A stretch of DNA of 64,000 nucleotides from NCBI GenBank assembly GCA_052400685.1, contig JBQTGJ010000005.1. One strand, 5' to 3'. A model generated the notes under the pieces. That model was not told where the DNA came from. It worked only from the letters and a program-made list of their open reading frames with translations, and made no database searches. Below, one piece after another: positions 1 through 8,399 of this stretch (position 1 is its first letter; every line of letters starts with the position of its first letter). The position numbers were made by a program, and so were the translations under genes. Origin of the DNA: CAZHHH01 sp052400685 (lineage in GTDB: Bacteria; Bacteroidota; Bacteroidia; Bacteroidales; Marinilabiliaceae).

Positions 1-930
1 AAAGCAGACCACATTGACGACATGACCAACCTTTCGAAGAAAGCGCGCACGCTGCTAAACGAGCATTTCGAAATGGGACTTACGCAGCCGTCAAAAGTAC
101 AATCGTCGGTAGATGGCACAAAAAAATATCTGTTCCCCGCCCACCGCAATCTGTTCATCGAGGCCGCCTACATTCCCGAAGAGGATAGAAAAACCCTCTG
201 CGTATCATCGCAGGTGGGCTGCAAAATGGGTTGTCTGTTTTGTATGACGGGCAAACAAGGGTTTCAAAGCCAGCTCACTGCCGGCGAAATAATCAATCAA
301 ATACGCAGCATTCCCGAAACCGACGAATTAAGTAATGTGGTTTACATGGGAATGGGTGAACCCATGGACAATATTGAAGAAGTGCTGAAAAGCCTTCAAA
401 TATTAACGTCGGAATGGGGTTTTGCCTGGAGCCCCCGACGCATTAATGTTTCAACAATAGGAGTTATACCTGCCATGCGCCGTTTCATCGAAGAGAGCGA
501 AGCGCACCTGGCAATAAGTATGCACTCGCCGTTCGATGAGGAACGGAAAAAATTAATGCCCATACAGCAGGTTTACGCCATCGAACAAGTAATAGAAGCC
601 ATTCGTGCCTACGACTTTGGACGTCAGCGCCGCATTTCGTTCGAATACATCATGTTTGAAGGTATTAACGATACCGCCGCACACGTCAAAGGCATCACCA
701 AACTGTTAAACGGAATACGTTGCCGGGTCAACCTCATCAAATTTCATCCCATTCCCGACTCTCCGCTTCAGGGCACTTCCCACAAACAAATGCAATGGTT
801 TGCCGACCAATTAAGCAACAAAGGCATTACCACCACTATCCGGCGGTCACGCGGCGAAGACATCTATGCCGCCTGCGGTTTGCTTTCGACCAAAGAGCTG
901 GTCAAAAAAGATGAAGAAAAAGATTATTAA
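1..930 (+). CDS. rlmN: 23S rRNA (adenine2503-C2)-methyltransferase RlmN, 5' end outside window
   Basis: Radical-SAM enzyme that methylates C2 of A2503 in 23S rRNA (and A37 in some tRNAs). The radical-SAM cysteines are visible as CxxxCxxC in CKMGCLFC, preceded by CVSSQVG, and the second catalytic cysteine lies near the C-terminus in YAACGLLST. The reading frame is open to base 1 and the residues before the first in-window Met (KADHIDD, then MTNLSK) fit the usual interior family sequence. The gene therefore begins upstream and roughly 40 N-terminal residues are missing; the ATG at 22 is not the real start. It converges on the GH97 gene, with a symmetric hairpin between them. Identification is secure. 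Confidence 0.96.
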   Translation, partial: KADHIDDMTNLSKKARTLLNEHFEMGLTQPSKVQSSVDGTKKYLFPAHRNLFIEAAYIPEEDRKTLCVSSQVGCKMGCLFCMTGKQGFQSQLTAGEIINQIRSIPETDELSNVVYMGMGEPMDNIEEVLKSLQILTSEWGFAWSPRRINVSTIGVIPAMRRFIEESEAHLAISMHSPFDEERKKLMPIQQVYAIEQVIEAIRAYDFGRQRRISFEYIMFEGINDTAAHVKGITKLLNGIRCRVNLIKFHPIPDSPLQGTSHKQMQWFADQLSNKGITTTIRRSRGEDIYAACGLLSTKELVKKDEEKDY

Positions 931-976
931 TCAGAACATCCATATCAGCACTACTCATTCTGCTGTGAAATAGGTG

Positions 977-1008
977 GGTGACCGGAACAAAAAAATATCC
1001 CGGTCACC
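977..1008. terminator. Hairpin between convergent rlmN and GH97 genes
   Basis: GGTGACCGG (977-985) pairs perfectly with CCGGTCACC (1000-1008) across a 14-nt A-rich loop. It lies between the stop codons of two convergent genes, so it can serve both strands. No long U-run follows on either side, so it is a terminator candidate only. Confidence 0.55.
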
Positions 1009-1026
1009 TCACTCATATCTAAAAGG

Positions 1027-3006
1027 CTACTCCAACAAACGTAAAGTAGCTGCCCATCCGCCTCCGGATGCCATTTTAACGGTTAACTTATCACCATTGG
1101 TCACAATGACCTCCTTGCGTTTATAGTCGGTTGCTTCGCGATTGGCATTCACACCATCGCTAAAAATAACCGCTTCGTACCGACCTTCGGGGAGAAACGA
1201 TAAATCCAGTTTTATTGTTCGGGCCTCCCAGTTAGTCATAGCTCCCAGGTACCAGCTGTTACCTTTACGTCGCGCCAAAGCCAGATATTCACCAACTTCA
1301 CCATCAAGAGCAACCGTTTCATCAAATACGGTGGGAATTGAAACGATAAAACCGGTTGATTCGGGTTCGCGCATATAGTTGGTCGGTTTATCGGCCAACA
1401 TCGAAAATGGCGATTCAAACACAACGTACATCGCCAGCTGATGGCAACGCGTTCCCTGACTGATGGGGTTGCTGAAAACAGCACGCCAGTTCAACTTATT
1501 GGCATTGTTCATAGCGCCGGGCGTATAGTCCATTGGCCCGGCCAGCATACGTATGTAGGGAGCCGTGACATCATAGGTCGGGAAATCGGTATAAGTAGTC
1601 CATTTCACCTGCTCCAACCCAAATACACCTTCATAATTCAGCACATTGGGATAGGTACGATTGAGACCGGTGGGTTTATAGGCGCCATGAAAATCGACAA
1701 ACTGATGGTATTCGGCGGCTCTGCGTACCGCCTCATAATAAAAACTGACCACCATTTGGTCGTCGCGATTCATAAAATCAATCTTATAACCCTTTACGCC
1801 CATTGCGGCGTATTTGGCAAAAACCTCATCCATTTGATTTCGAAGAGGTGCCCAGCCGGCCCAAAGAACAATGCCAACACCTTTTTCTTTACCATGATCA
1901 ATAATCGTCTGCAAATCAATTTCCGGAACAATCTTCATAAGGTCTGTACTTGCCGACCAGCCTTCGTCCAGTATGACGTATTCAATGCCATGCGCCGCCG
2001 CAAAATCGATGTAAAACAAATACGTAGAGGTGTTGATCCCGGCCTCAAACCCGACCCCCGAAATATTCCAGTCGTTCCACCAGTCCCATGCCACCTTTCC
2101 CGGTTTAATCCAGGATGTATCGCTAATGCGCGATGGGGAAGCCAGAAGATAAACCATATCATTGTTGAGCAATTCATAATCGTTTTGACTCACTGTAACA
2201 ATGCGCCACGGGAAAGATCGTTTCCCGGTAGTTTGGGCAATATAGGGCGCATATTGAGTCACAATTGACTGCAAATTATTGTATCCACCGGGTTTTTCAG
2301 TCAAAGGATAGCCCGCTTGTTCACCATTAAACCCGTTGCGCTGCGAATTAACGGTTAAATAAAGTCCCGGGAAATCTTCAAGGTCGGCTTCAGTGATCAC
2401 TGCTTTGGTCCCATTCTCATTTTCGACCAACAGCGGCAATATTATCAGTGAGTCGGCATCTATTTCATCAAATGATTCAACGGCATAAGGACTTTCATAC
2501 GATGCCTGATACCGGTGTATGCTCTCGCGAATATATGGCACAAAAGCTTTATGTCCGTTGGGAAAATCAAAATTAGAGGTTTCATTAACAACCGTAATAT
2601 CGTGATTAAAATCAGTGACAAAGCGGTAAGCCATACCAGCATCATATAACCGAAATTCCACGCTGTAATGGCCTTTAAAATGGAGCGTCAACTGCGAATA
2701 GTTATCAGGAATCACACTCTTTTTATAAAAAGGGGCATTAACAGATTTCAGAACTGCACTTTTCGTGCTTTTATTGAGATGGGGTTTTTCACCCAGTGAG
2801 CCATGCCTGAGCAACTCGATGGCGATGGCCGGCGATTGGGCAACGACCTCACCCTTAAGGCGCAACTCCCAGGCAATATTATCACCCACATCTACCTTAA
2901 GTTCCAACTGTTCATTGGGCGAAACTATTTTTAACGGCTGATTGCCAGCACCAAAAGCCACCGCACTGAACAGCATCAAAATTACAAACCATAGATTTTT
3001 TTTCAT
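1027..3006 (-). CDS. GH97 family glycosidase (alpha-galactosidase/alpha-glucosidase type), secreted
   Basis: Glycoside hydrolase family 97, the SusB family, expected to cleave alpha-galactosides or alpha-glucosides in the periplasm. An upstream in-frame Met exists at 3069, but MKKNLWFVILMLFSAVAFG from 3006 is a typical signal peptide, so I place the start there (about 659 residues). The barrel contains ILDEGW, then KGYKIDFMNRDDQ with Asp near residue 410, the position of the nucleophile in the retaining branch of GH97 (BtGH97b type), and NYEGVFGLE near 459-464. The retaining mechanism, and hence an alpha-galactosidase-like activity, is inferred from that Asp. It is separated from the xyloglucan cluster by five kilobases of unrelated genes and repeats, so co-regulation is not shown. 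Confidence 0.88.
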   Translation of the reverse strand: MKKNLWFVILMLFSAVAFGAGNQPLKIVSPNEQLELKVDVGDNIAWELRLKGEVVAQSPAIAIELLRHGSLGEKPHLNKSTKSAVLKSVNAPFYKKSVIPDNYSQLTLHFKGHYSVEFRLYDAGMAYRFVTDFNHDITVVNETSNFDFPNGHKAFVPYIRESIHRYQASYESPYAVESFDEIDADSLIILPLLVENENGTKAVITEADLEDFPGLYLTVNSQRNGFNGEQAGYPLTEKPGGYNNLQSIVTQYAPYIAQTTGKRSFPWRIVTVSQNDYELLNNDMVYLLASPSRISDTSWIKPGKVAWDWWNDWNISGVGFEAGINTSTYLFYIDFAAAHGIEYVILDEGWSASTDLMKIVPEIDLQTIIDHGKEKGVGIVLWAGWAPLRNQMDEVFAKYAAMGVKGYKIDFMNRDDQMVVSFYYEAVRRAAEYHQFVDFHGAYKPTGLNRTYPNVLNYEGVFGLEQVKWTTYTDFPTYDVTAPYIRMLAGPMDYTPGAMNNANKLNWRAVFSNPISQGTRCHQLAMYVVFESPFSMLADKPTNYMREPESTGFIVSIPTVFDETVALDGEVGEYLALARRKGNSWYLGAMTNWEARTIKLDLSFLPEGRYEAVIFSDGVNANREATDYKRKEVIVTNGDKLTVKMASGGGWAATLRLLE

Positions 3007-3295
3007 TCTTGTCTGTTTTAGCAATTTAGAAATCATACAAATAAACAGGATAGTCTGATGACCAACCATTTATCAAAAATATAAATCATACTCATATAAA
3101 GCTACTACAAAAACGTCAAACCCTATGCAAATCGTAGCAAAAACGGAGATAATATTGCTATTACATTAAGTTTTTATAAATTCGGCCCTTGAATATCAAT
3201 TTCCTTCATCCCACATAAAAGATCCCTGAAACATAACAGCAAACCTTTCCGGGGAATCACCCGGAACAGACGTTTATTTGTCAAAAAAAAGTATA

Positions 3296-4243
3296 ATGAA
3301 GGTTCTAGACCATATCACACTCAACTTTTCACCGCAAGGACTAATTATCCTTAATATAGTAATTGCGTTTATCATGTTTGGGGTGGCACTCAATATAAAA
3401 TGGAGTCATTTCAAAGAAGTATTCAGCAATCCCAAATCGGTTATTACCGGCATGTTGTCACAATTCATTCTATTACCGGCCATCACATTTTTGCTGGTTC
3501 TGATAGTGAGGCCCACTCCAACGGTCGCATTGGGAATGATATTGGTAGCGGCCTGTCCCGGAGGTAATGTTTCAAATTTCATGAGTTATCTGGCCAAGGG
3601 CAACGTAGCCTTATCGGTCAGTCTTACCGCCTTATCAACTGTTGCTGCGGTGGTTATGACGCCGCTCAACTTCACATTATGGGGCAAATTATACCTTGAT
3701 TTTTACAGCACCAAAAATGCGGGGGCGTATTTGGTGCCATTGGAGATCGAGCTATTTCAGGTGGTAGAAACGGTGTTTATGCTTCTGGGAATTCCGGTAT
3801 TATTAGGGATTCTTTTCTCGAAATATATGCCGCTGGCCACGCAAAAAATAAAACGGCCCATCAAGAATATCTCTGTGATGGTATTTATTGCCTATGTCGT
3901 CATTCTGCTGGCCAATAATTTCGATCATTTCATCAACTACATCCATCTGATAATCTTAATTGTCCTTATACATAATGCGCTGGCGCTGGCAACGGGCTTT
4001 TCGGTAGCGACATTATTCCGACTATCACGCAGAGAACGACGCACCATCACACTGGAGACAGGCATTCAAAATTCAGGTCTGGCTCTGGTTTTAATTTTCA
4101 ACCCCAAAATATTCCCGCCCGATCTGGCACTTGGCGGCATGGCATTTATTGCAGCCTGGTGGGGCGTGTGGCACATCATAAGTGGTTTGGCCATCGCCGG
4201 ATTGTGGTCGAAACGAAAACTACCTGAAACCGAAACGCTATGA
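3296..4243 (+). CDS. Bile acid:sodium symporter (BASS/ArsB-NhaA superfamily) transporter
   Basis: Inner-membrane transporter of the bile acid:sodium symporter family, about 315 residues with nine or ten hydrophobic segments. Family signatures are ACPGGNVSNFMSYLAKGN followed by LSVSLTALSTVAAVVMTPLN, and ETGIQNSGLALVLI near the C-terminus. A TTG at 3278 is in frame, but the ATG at 3296 (MKVLDHITLNF) is the better start. The stop overlaps the next start as ATGA, so it is translationally coupled to the acyltransferase. Substrate is unknown: bacterial members move organic anions, keto acids or steroids. The neighbour hints at a lipid-related role, which is inference only. Confidence 0.88.
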   Translation: MKVLDHITLNFSPQGLIILNIVIAFIMFGVALNIKWSHFKEVFSNPKSVITGMLSQFILLPAITFLLVLIVRPTPTVALGMILVAACPGGNVSNFMSYLAKGNVALSVSLTALSTVAAVVMTPLNFTLWGKLYLDFYSTKNAGAYLVPLEIELFQVVETVFMLLGIPVLLGILFSKYMPLATQKIKRPIKNISVMVFIAYVVILLANNFDHFINYIHLIILIVLIHNALALATGFSVATLFRLSRRERRTITLETGIQNSGLALVLIFNPKIFPPDLALGGMAFIAAWWGVWHIISGLAIAGLWSKRKLPETETL

Positions 4244-5610
4244 GTTACGAAAAATGGTCGGCAGGCTACTGGCTGCTGAAGCAATATATCAGGCTAATTG
4301 ACTGGATGATTCACAAACGTATCATCATCAAAGGAAAAGAAAATATTCCGGCGAACACGCCCATTGTTTTTGCGCCTAACCATCAAAATGCGCTGAGTGA
4401 TCCGCTGGCTGTATTACTCAACATACGTCAACAACCGGTCTGGCTGGCACGTGCCGATATCTTCGGGAAATCGAAAGTGATAGATGCCATACTTCGCTTT
4501 TTAAAAATCATGCCGGTATTTCGCTTACGTGATGGCATGGAAAACCTCGATAAAAATGAGAAAACCTTTGACACTTCAGTCAATGTGCTAAAAAATAATG
4601 CGGCGCTGGCGTTATTTCCAGAGGCGGCTCACACCGGGCGACGACAAATTATATCGCACAAAAAAGCGGTGCCCCGAATAGTGTTTATGGCCGAAGATGC
4701 CACCAATGGCGAGTTGGATATCCATATAATTCCCACAGGCATTTATTACAGTCATTACTGGAAATTTGACCGCACGCTCATTGTAAATTTCGGCACTCCT
4801 ATCAGAGTTCAGAATTTTATGTCGCAGCATCAAACGGATCCGCAAGGCGCTATCCGCAAGTTAAAAGATGCCATATACACAGCAACACTACCTCTGATTC
4901 TGAACTTTAAAACGACCAGTTTCTACCCCGATTTTGAACACATCAGACAGATGTATGGCCCACATTTCCTGAAAAAAAGTGGTAAAAAACAAACTACCTA
5001 CGAGCAGTATCTCTCCGATCGCGAATTGGCTGCCCGTTTGGATCAGTTAGAGAAAACAGAACCGGATGTCACCAAAGAAATAGTGGAAAAAGCCGACCGC
5101 TACTATTCTACCCTCAAAAAAGAAAGACTAAAAACGTTCATATTACAGGATCATCATCACAAAACAAATTTAGTTTGGGAGATGATTAAGTTATTGATCA
5201 CATTTCCGGTTTTTATTTACGGAACAGTATTTAATGCAGTCCCGTTCTTTCTAATTGACCGGGTCGTCAGAAAATATATTAAAGACCGCACCTTTTGGAG
5301 TAGCGTGACGTTGGTTGCCGCCATCATCGTTTTCCCTCTCTTTTACCTTATCGATCTATTGCTGGCAAGTTCAATATTGCCGGGGTTTTGGTTAAAGATA
5401 ACATTCATCGTAAGTCTTATTTTAACAGGAAAAATAGCGTTCAGATGGTATATCTGGTTGCGAAAAACCATGGGCCGTATTCGTCTGCTAAAGATAAAGT
5501 GGTTCAGACCCGTTTTATATAAGAATCTGCTGCAACAAAAAGACCAGCTGTTTAATCAACTGGACCTTGTGTTAAAAGAAGCAGCCCCACAAAAGGAGGC
5601 GAAAGCATAG
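4240..5610 (+). CDS. PlsC-like 1-acyl-glycerol-3-phosphate acyltransferase family protein
   Basis: Membrane-associated lysophospholipid acyltransferase family protein of 456 residues. The acyltransferase signature HX4D is visible in NHQNALSDP near residue 47, and the glycerophosphate-binding region in LFPEAAHTGRR near 124. PlsC itself is about 240 residues. The extra C-terminal half carries hydrophobic segments around 310-330, 350-370 and 375-400 and ends in a charged helix, an arrangement common in Bacteroidota homologues. The start overlaps the stop of the transporter gene (ATGA at 4240), so both are in one operon. It converges on the exonuclease gene with only eight bases between stops. 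The acyl acceptor is not deducible. Confidence 0.83.
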   Translation: MSYEKWSAGYWLLKQYIRLIDWMIHKRIIIKGKENIPANTPIVFAPNHQNALSDPLAVLLNIRQQPVWLARADIFGKSKVIDAILRFLKIMPVFRLRDGMENLDKNEKTFDTSVNVLKNNAALALFPEAAHTGRRQIISHKKAVPRIVFMAEDATNGELDIHIIPTGIYYSHYWKFDRTLIVNFGTPIRVQNFMSQHQTDPQGAIRKLKDAIYTATLPLILNFKTTSFYPDFEHIRQMYGPHFLKKSGKKQTTYEQYLSDRELAARLDQLEKTEPDVTKEIVEKADRYYSTLKKERLKTFILQDHHHKTNLVWEMIKLLITFPVFIYGTVFNAVPFFLIDRVVRKYIKDRTFWSSVTLVAAIIVFPLFYLIDLLLASSILPGFWLKITFIVSLILTGKIAFRWYIWLRKTMGRIRLLKIKWFRPVLYKNLLQQKDQLFNQLDLVLKEAAPQKEAKA

Positions 5611-5618
5611 CAAAAACG

Positions 5619-6122
5619 TCAGACCGTTGGTTCAACAATTTCGCGGGCAATCCAGGCACAGGCTTCGGCATCGGCAAGGGCATGGTGATGGTTATCTAAA
5701 ACAAAACCACAATATTGGGCAACCGTATGAAGCTGATGATTGGGCAAATGCTTGTAAACCCGACGGGCGGCCTTTAAAGTGCAATAAAAATCGTAGTCGG
5801 GATAATCCATCCCATACATTTTAAAGACTGCTTTAAGACAGCTTTCATCAAATGGTTTATTATGGGCTACGAGCGGCAAATCAGCAATCAGGGGTTCAGC
5901 CTTCTTCCAGACCTGAGGGAATACCGGAGCATTGCAGGTATCATCCATTGTTAAACCATGCACACGCGTATTCCAATATGTATAATACTCGGGTTCGGGC
6001 TTTATGAGACTATAAAAACGATCGACAATCTCCCCTTCCTTTACAATCACAATTCCAACGCTGCACACGCTTGTGCGATGCTGATTGGCGGTTTCGAAGT
6101 CGATGGCGGCAAAATTGAGCAT
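5619..6122 (-). CDS. DEDDh 3'-5' exonuclease, DNA polymerase III epsilon-like
   Basis: Stand-alone 3'-5' exonuclease of 167 residues. All three exonuclease motifs are present: Exo I in FAAIDFETA near residue 5-12, Exo II in HNKPFDESCL near 89, and Exo III in HHHALADAEACA near 148, where the His-x4-Asp spacing marks the DEDDh group (RNase T/epsilon-like). There is no BRCT or polymerase domain, so this is a short free-standing form. Whether it works in DNA repair or nucleic-acid trimming cannot be said. The upstream 230 bases towards the XRE gene hold no other gene. Confidence 0.88.
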   Translation of the reverse strand: MLNFAAIDFETANQHRTSVCSVGIVIVKEGEIVDRFYSLIKPEPEYYTYWNTRVHGLTMDDTCNAPVFPQVWKKAEPLIADLPLVAHNKPFDESCLKAVFKMYGMDYPDYDFYCTLKAARRVYKHLPNHQLHTVAQYCGFVLDNHHHALADAEACAWIAREIVEPTV

Positions 6123-6354
6123 AACAAATAAAATTAACCTTTGCTAAAAACAGATATCAGGCATGACAAGGCCAAACCAAATGCAATGCAGCAAAGGTAA
6201 AAAATAATGACAACCCGTAATTTTGCTCATCCGATAATATTCGGGAGTGGCCAAAATTGAAACACACCCCTTTCAACCTAAGTGTAAAACAGCTCAACAC
6301 TGGTCATTGAAATCCGTAACCAACAACGGTCACCCGAGGAAGTGGCAAATCCCC

Positions 6355-6711
6355 TCAACCATTCTGTTTTATAGACTCATCAATAAACGCCTGAATCCGA
6401 TCGAGCTCCTTCAACGGAAGCGAATTCAATGTTCTGGTCAGATCGAACACCTTCTCGGCCTGCCGTAAGGATTGAAGCGGATGATTACTATCGATCGTTT
6501 CATCACCATCGGGTGTCCAGACCAAAAAATCATTGGGTGTACAGCGCAATAACAGACAGAGTTTCTCAAGCTCCTTTAATCCGAGTTGCCTGACCTTGTT
6601 GTTTTTAATTTTTGTCGAAAAATTATGAGAGAATCCGGCTTTAATCAGAAAAGAAAAAGGTCTTTCGACACCTCTGGCTTTAAAAATTTTGTTAAAGTTG
6701 TAGTTAATCAT
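6355..6711 (-). CDS. Small XRE-family (Cro/C1 HTH) transcriptional regulator
   Basis: Putative DNA-binding regulator of 118 residues. The N-terminal 65 residues resemble the Cro/C1-type helix-turn-helix common in Bacteroidota (FSTKIKNNKVRQLGLKELEKLCLLLRCTPNDFL), followed by a short C-terminal helix-rich tail. The open frame extends to 6750, but the extra codons fall inside the repeat array, so the ATG at 6711 (MINYNFNKIF) is the likely start. Its promoter must lie in or against the palindromic repeat starting at 6730. The target is unknown. Confidence 0.78.
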   Translation of the reverse strand: MINYNFNKIFKARGVERPFSFLIKAGFSHNFSTKIKNNKVRQLGLKELEKLCLLLRCTPNDFLVWTPDGDETIDSNHPLQSLRQAEKVFDLTRTLNSLPLKELDRIQAFIDESIKQNG

Positions 6712-6729
6712 ACCGAACCGGGTTAAATC

Positions 6730-7546
6730 GTGTTTGAAATATAAAGTCAACTACTGCGTTATGCTTGTCATAAAAACAGTCATTTACGAAAAGTAAACTC
6801 CTTGATTTTTATGACTTCGCAAGCCTTGTATTTGAACTTTATATTTCAAACACTTAGTTTATGGGCAAACTTTAAATAATACTTGTCTATAAAGTCAACT
6901 ACTGCGTTATGCCTGGCATAAAAACAGTCATTTACGAAAAGTAAACGCCTTGATTTTTATGACTTCGCAAGCCTTGTATTTGAACTTTATATTTCAAACA
7001 CTTAGTTTATGGGCAAACTTTAAATAATATTTGTCTATAAAGTCAACTACTGCGTTATGCCTGGCATAAAAACAGTCATTTACGAAAAGTAAACGCCTTG
7101 ATTTTTATGACTTCGCAAGCCTTGTATTTGAACTTTATATTTCAAACACTTAGTTTATGGGCAAACTTTAAATAATATTTGTCTATAAAGTCAACTACTG
7201 CGTTATGCTTGTCATAAAAACAGTCATTTACGAAAAGTAAACTCCTTGATTTTTATGACTTCGCAAGCCTTGTATTTGAACTTTATATTTCAAACACTTA
7301 GTTATGGGCAAACTTTAAATAATATTTGTCTATAAAGTCAACTACTGCGTTATGCCTGGCATAAAAACAGGCATTTACGAAAAGTAAACTGACTTCGTCT
7401 TCTTCCTCCTTGCAAAGCATAATCAAAGCAATCCTGCGACAAATTTATAGTAACAGCAGCTTTGATTCTGCCTTTACTTCGTTCGTCAGTTCCTTGATTT
7501 TTATGACTTCGCAAGCCTTGTATTTGAACTTTTATTATCAAGCACC
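6730..7546 (+). repeat. Tandem array of family 1 palindromic repeats (about five units, 148-bp period)
   Basis: The motif ATAAAGTCAACTACTGCG starts at 6741, 6889, 7037, 7185 and 7332, giving periods of 148, 148, 148 and 147 bases. Unit 1 is a complete palindromic element (6730-6853): an 18-bp perfect terminal inverted repeat, GTGTTTGAAATATAAAGT (6730-6747) against ACTTTATATTTCAAACAC (6836-6853), encloses nested stems GTCATAAAAA/TTTTTATGAC and TTTAC-GAAAA-GTAAA. Later units lack the outermost GTGTTTGAAA and are joined by a 36-bp linker containing AGTTT-ATGGGC-AAACT. Unit 5 is interrupted by an insertion and has a diverged right end. No unit encodes a plausible protein. Confidence 0.92.
7387..7491. 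repeat. Palindromic insertion inside unit 5 of the array
   Basis: Between the GTAAAC and TCCTTG that are adjacent in the other units lie about 100 extra bases. They are bounded by AACTGAC (7387-7393) and GTCAGTT (7485-7491) and contain a second inverted pair, AATCAAAGC (7421-7429) and GCTTTGATT (7459-7467). This nested palindromic organisation looks like a second small non-autonomous element inserted into the array. Confidence 0.7.
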
Positions 7547-7824
7547 TGAGTTTTCCTGCTAACACCAGAAATACTGAAATTTAAAAGTAAAACATAATAT
7601 TTAGTTAATCAAGGAATCAGCTCAGGCTTATGGCGTCTCAAAGCAATTTAATTGTTTTAAATGTCGTAAGATACGTGTGTCAATTGCAATTTATTGTTCA
7701 TTTTTAAAACAAATATCAGTTTATTTAATAGAAATATCTTTTTATGTTTAAAAATAATATATTGAAGAGACATTAAAGTCTTTTCCCTTTGTATTCCTTT
7801 CTTTTCTCTTTATACACTAATCTA

Positions 7825-7880
7825 TTACATTCACATTTCTATTTATTACATTCACATTTTTGTCTTTTACATTCACATTT
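7825..7880. repeat. Three direct repeats with exact 21-bp period
   Basis: TTACATTCACATTT occurs at 7825, 7846 and 7867, exactly 21 bases apart, in a very AT-rich pyrimidine tract. A weaker echo, ATTTAYATCTTTT, occurs at 7919 and 7940, again 21 bases apart. The rest of 7550-7990 shows no gene or recognisable structure. Confidence 0.75.
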
Positions 7881-7989
7881 CTTCGACTTCAAATAATATA
7901 ATTATGTTTTCCTTTAACATTTATATCTTTTCCTGTATAATTTACATCTTTTCTTTTAATAAAATTATCTATCCAGTTATAAAAAATAA

Positions 7990-8135
7990 TTAGTGCTTGC
8001 AAAAAGAGTCCAGCTTCTGCATTATGCATACTCATAAAATGGTCATTTAGGGAGTAAGCTCAAATTTTTCGGGCTACGGCGACCTTTAAAATAAAGCCTT
8101 CTTATCTGACACAGGAGTATTCTTGCAAGCGCTAA
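7990..8135 (+). repeat. Family 1 palindromic repeat, variant with TTAGTGCTTGCAA ends
   Basis: A 146-bp element with terminal inverted repeats TTAGTGCTTGCAA (7990-8002) and TTGCAAGCGCTAA (8123-8135), 12 of 13 positions matched. The interior shares CTTCTGCATTATGC and TCATAAAATGGTCATTTA with the array units and CTTATCTGACACA with the copy at 16156. The termini correspond to GTGTTTGAAA/TTTCAAACAC of the array with paired substitutions. Confidence 0.85.
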
Positions 8136-8149
8136 GCAGAACTTTATAG

Positions 8150-8247
8150 TTAGTGTTTGTCTATAAAGTCAACTTCTGCGTTATGCTTGTCATAAAAACA
8201 GGCATTTACTAAAAGTAAACGCCTAGAATTTGAACTTTATATTTCAA
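8150..8247 (+). repeat. Family 1 palindromic repeat, short copy
   Basis: Left end TTAGTGTTTGTCTATAAAGT begins at 8150; right end ACTTTATATTTCAA spans 8234-8247. The core CTTCTGCGTTATGC, GTCATAAAAACAG and TTTACTAAAAGTAAAC is nearly identical to the array units, but about 25 bases on the right are missing. It ends about 150 bases downstream of the GH3 stop; the remainder to 8399 shows nothing recognisable. Confidence 0.82.
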
Positions 8248-8399
8248 TGGACAGACTCTAGTCAGACTCTAATTGCAACGATAAATATTGATTTAATGAA
8301 TTGTCCGACTTCGCCGGAGCCCAAAAACATTTGACTGGCAGAGAAACCTGACGCATAGCCCAGTTAACCGAACAACCAGACCCTTACACGGGGATGATA

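Noticed and set aside
1441..2268. 275-codon open frame on the plus strand
   Set aside because: It lies wholly antisense to the GH97 gene, whose domains and signal peptide are clear; the antisense translation resembles no family.
6730..7546. CRISPR array
   Set aside because: Units are 148 bases, almost fully identical, with no short repeat plus unique spacers and no cas genes nearby.
7350..7565. 71-codon open frame in the repeat array
   Set aside because: Built from repeat unit 5 and its insertion; no initiation context and no family resemblance.
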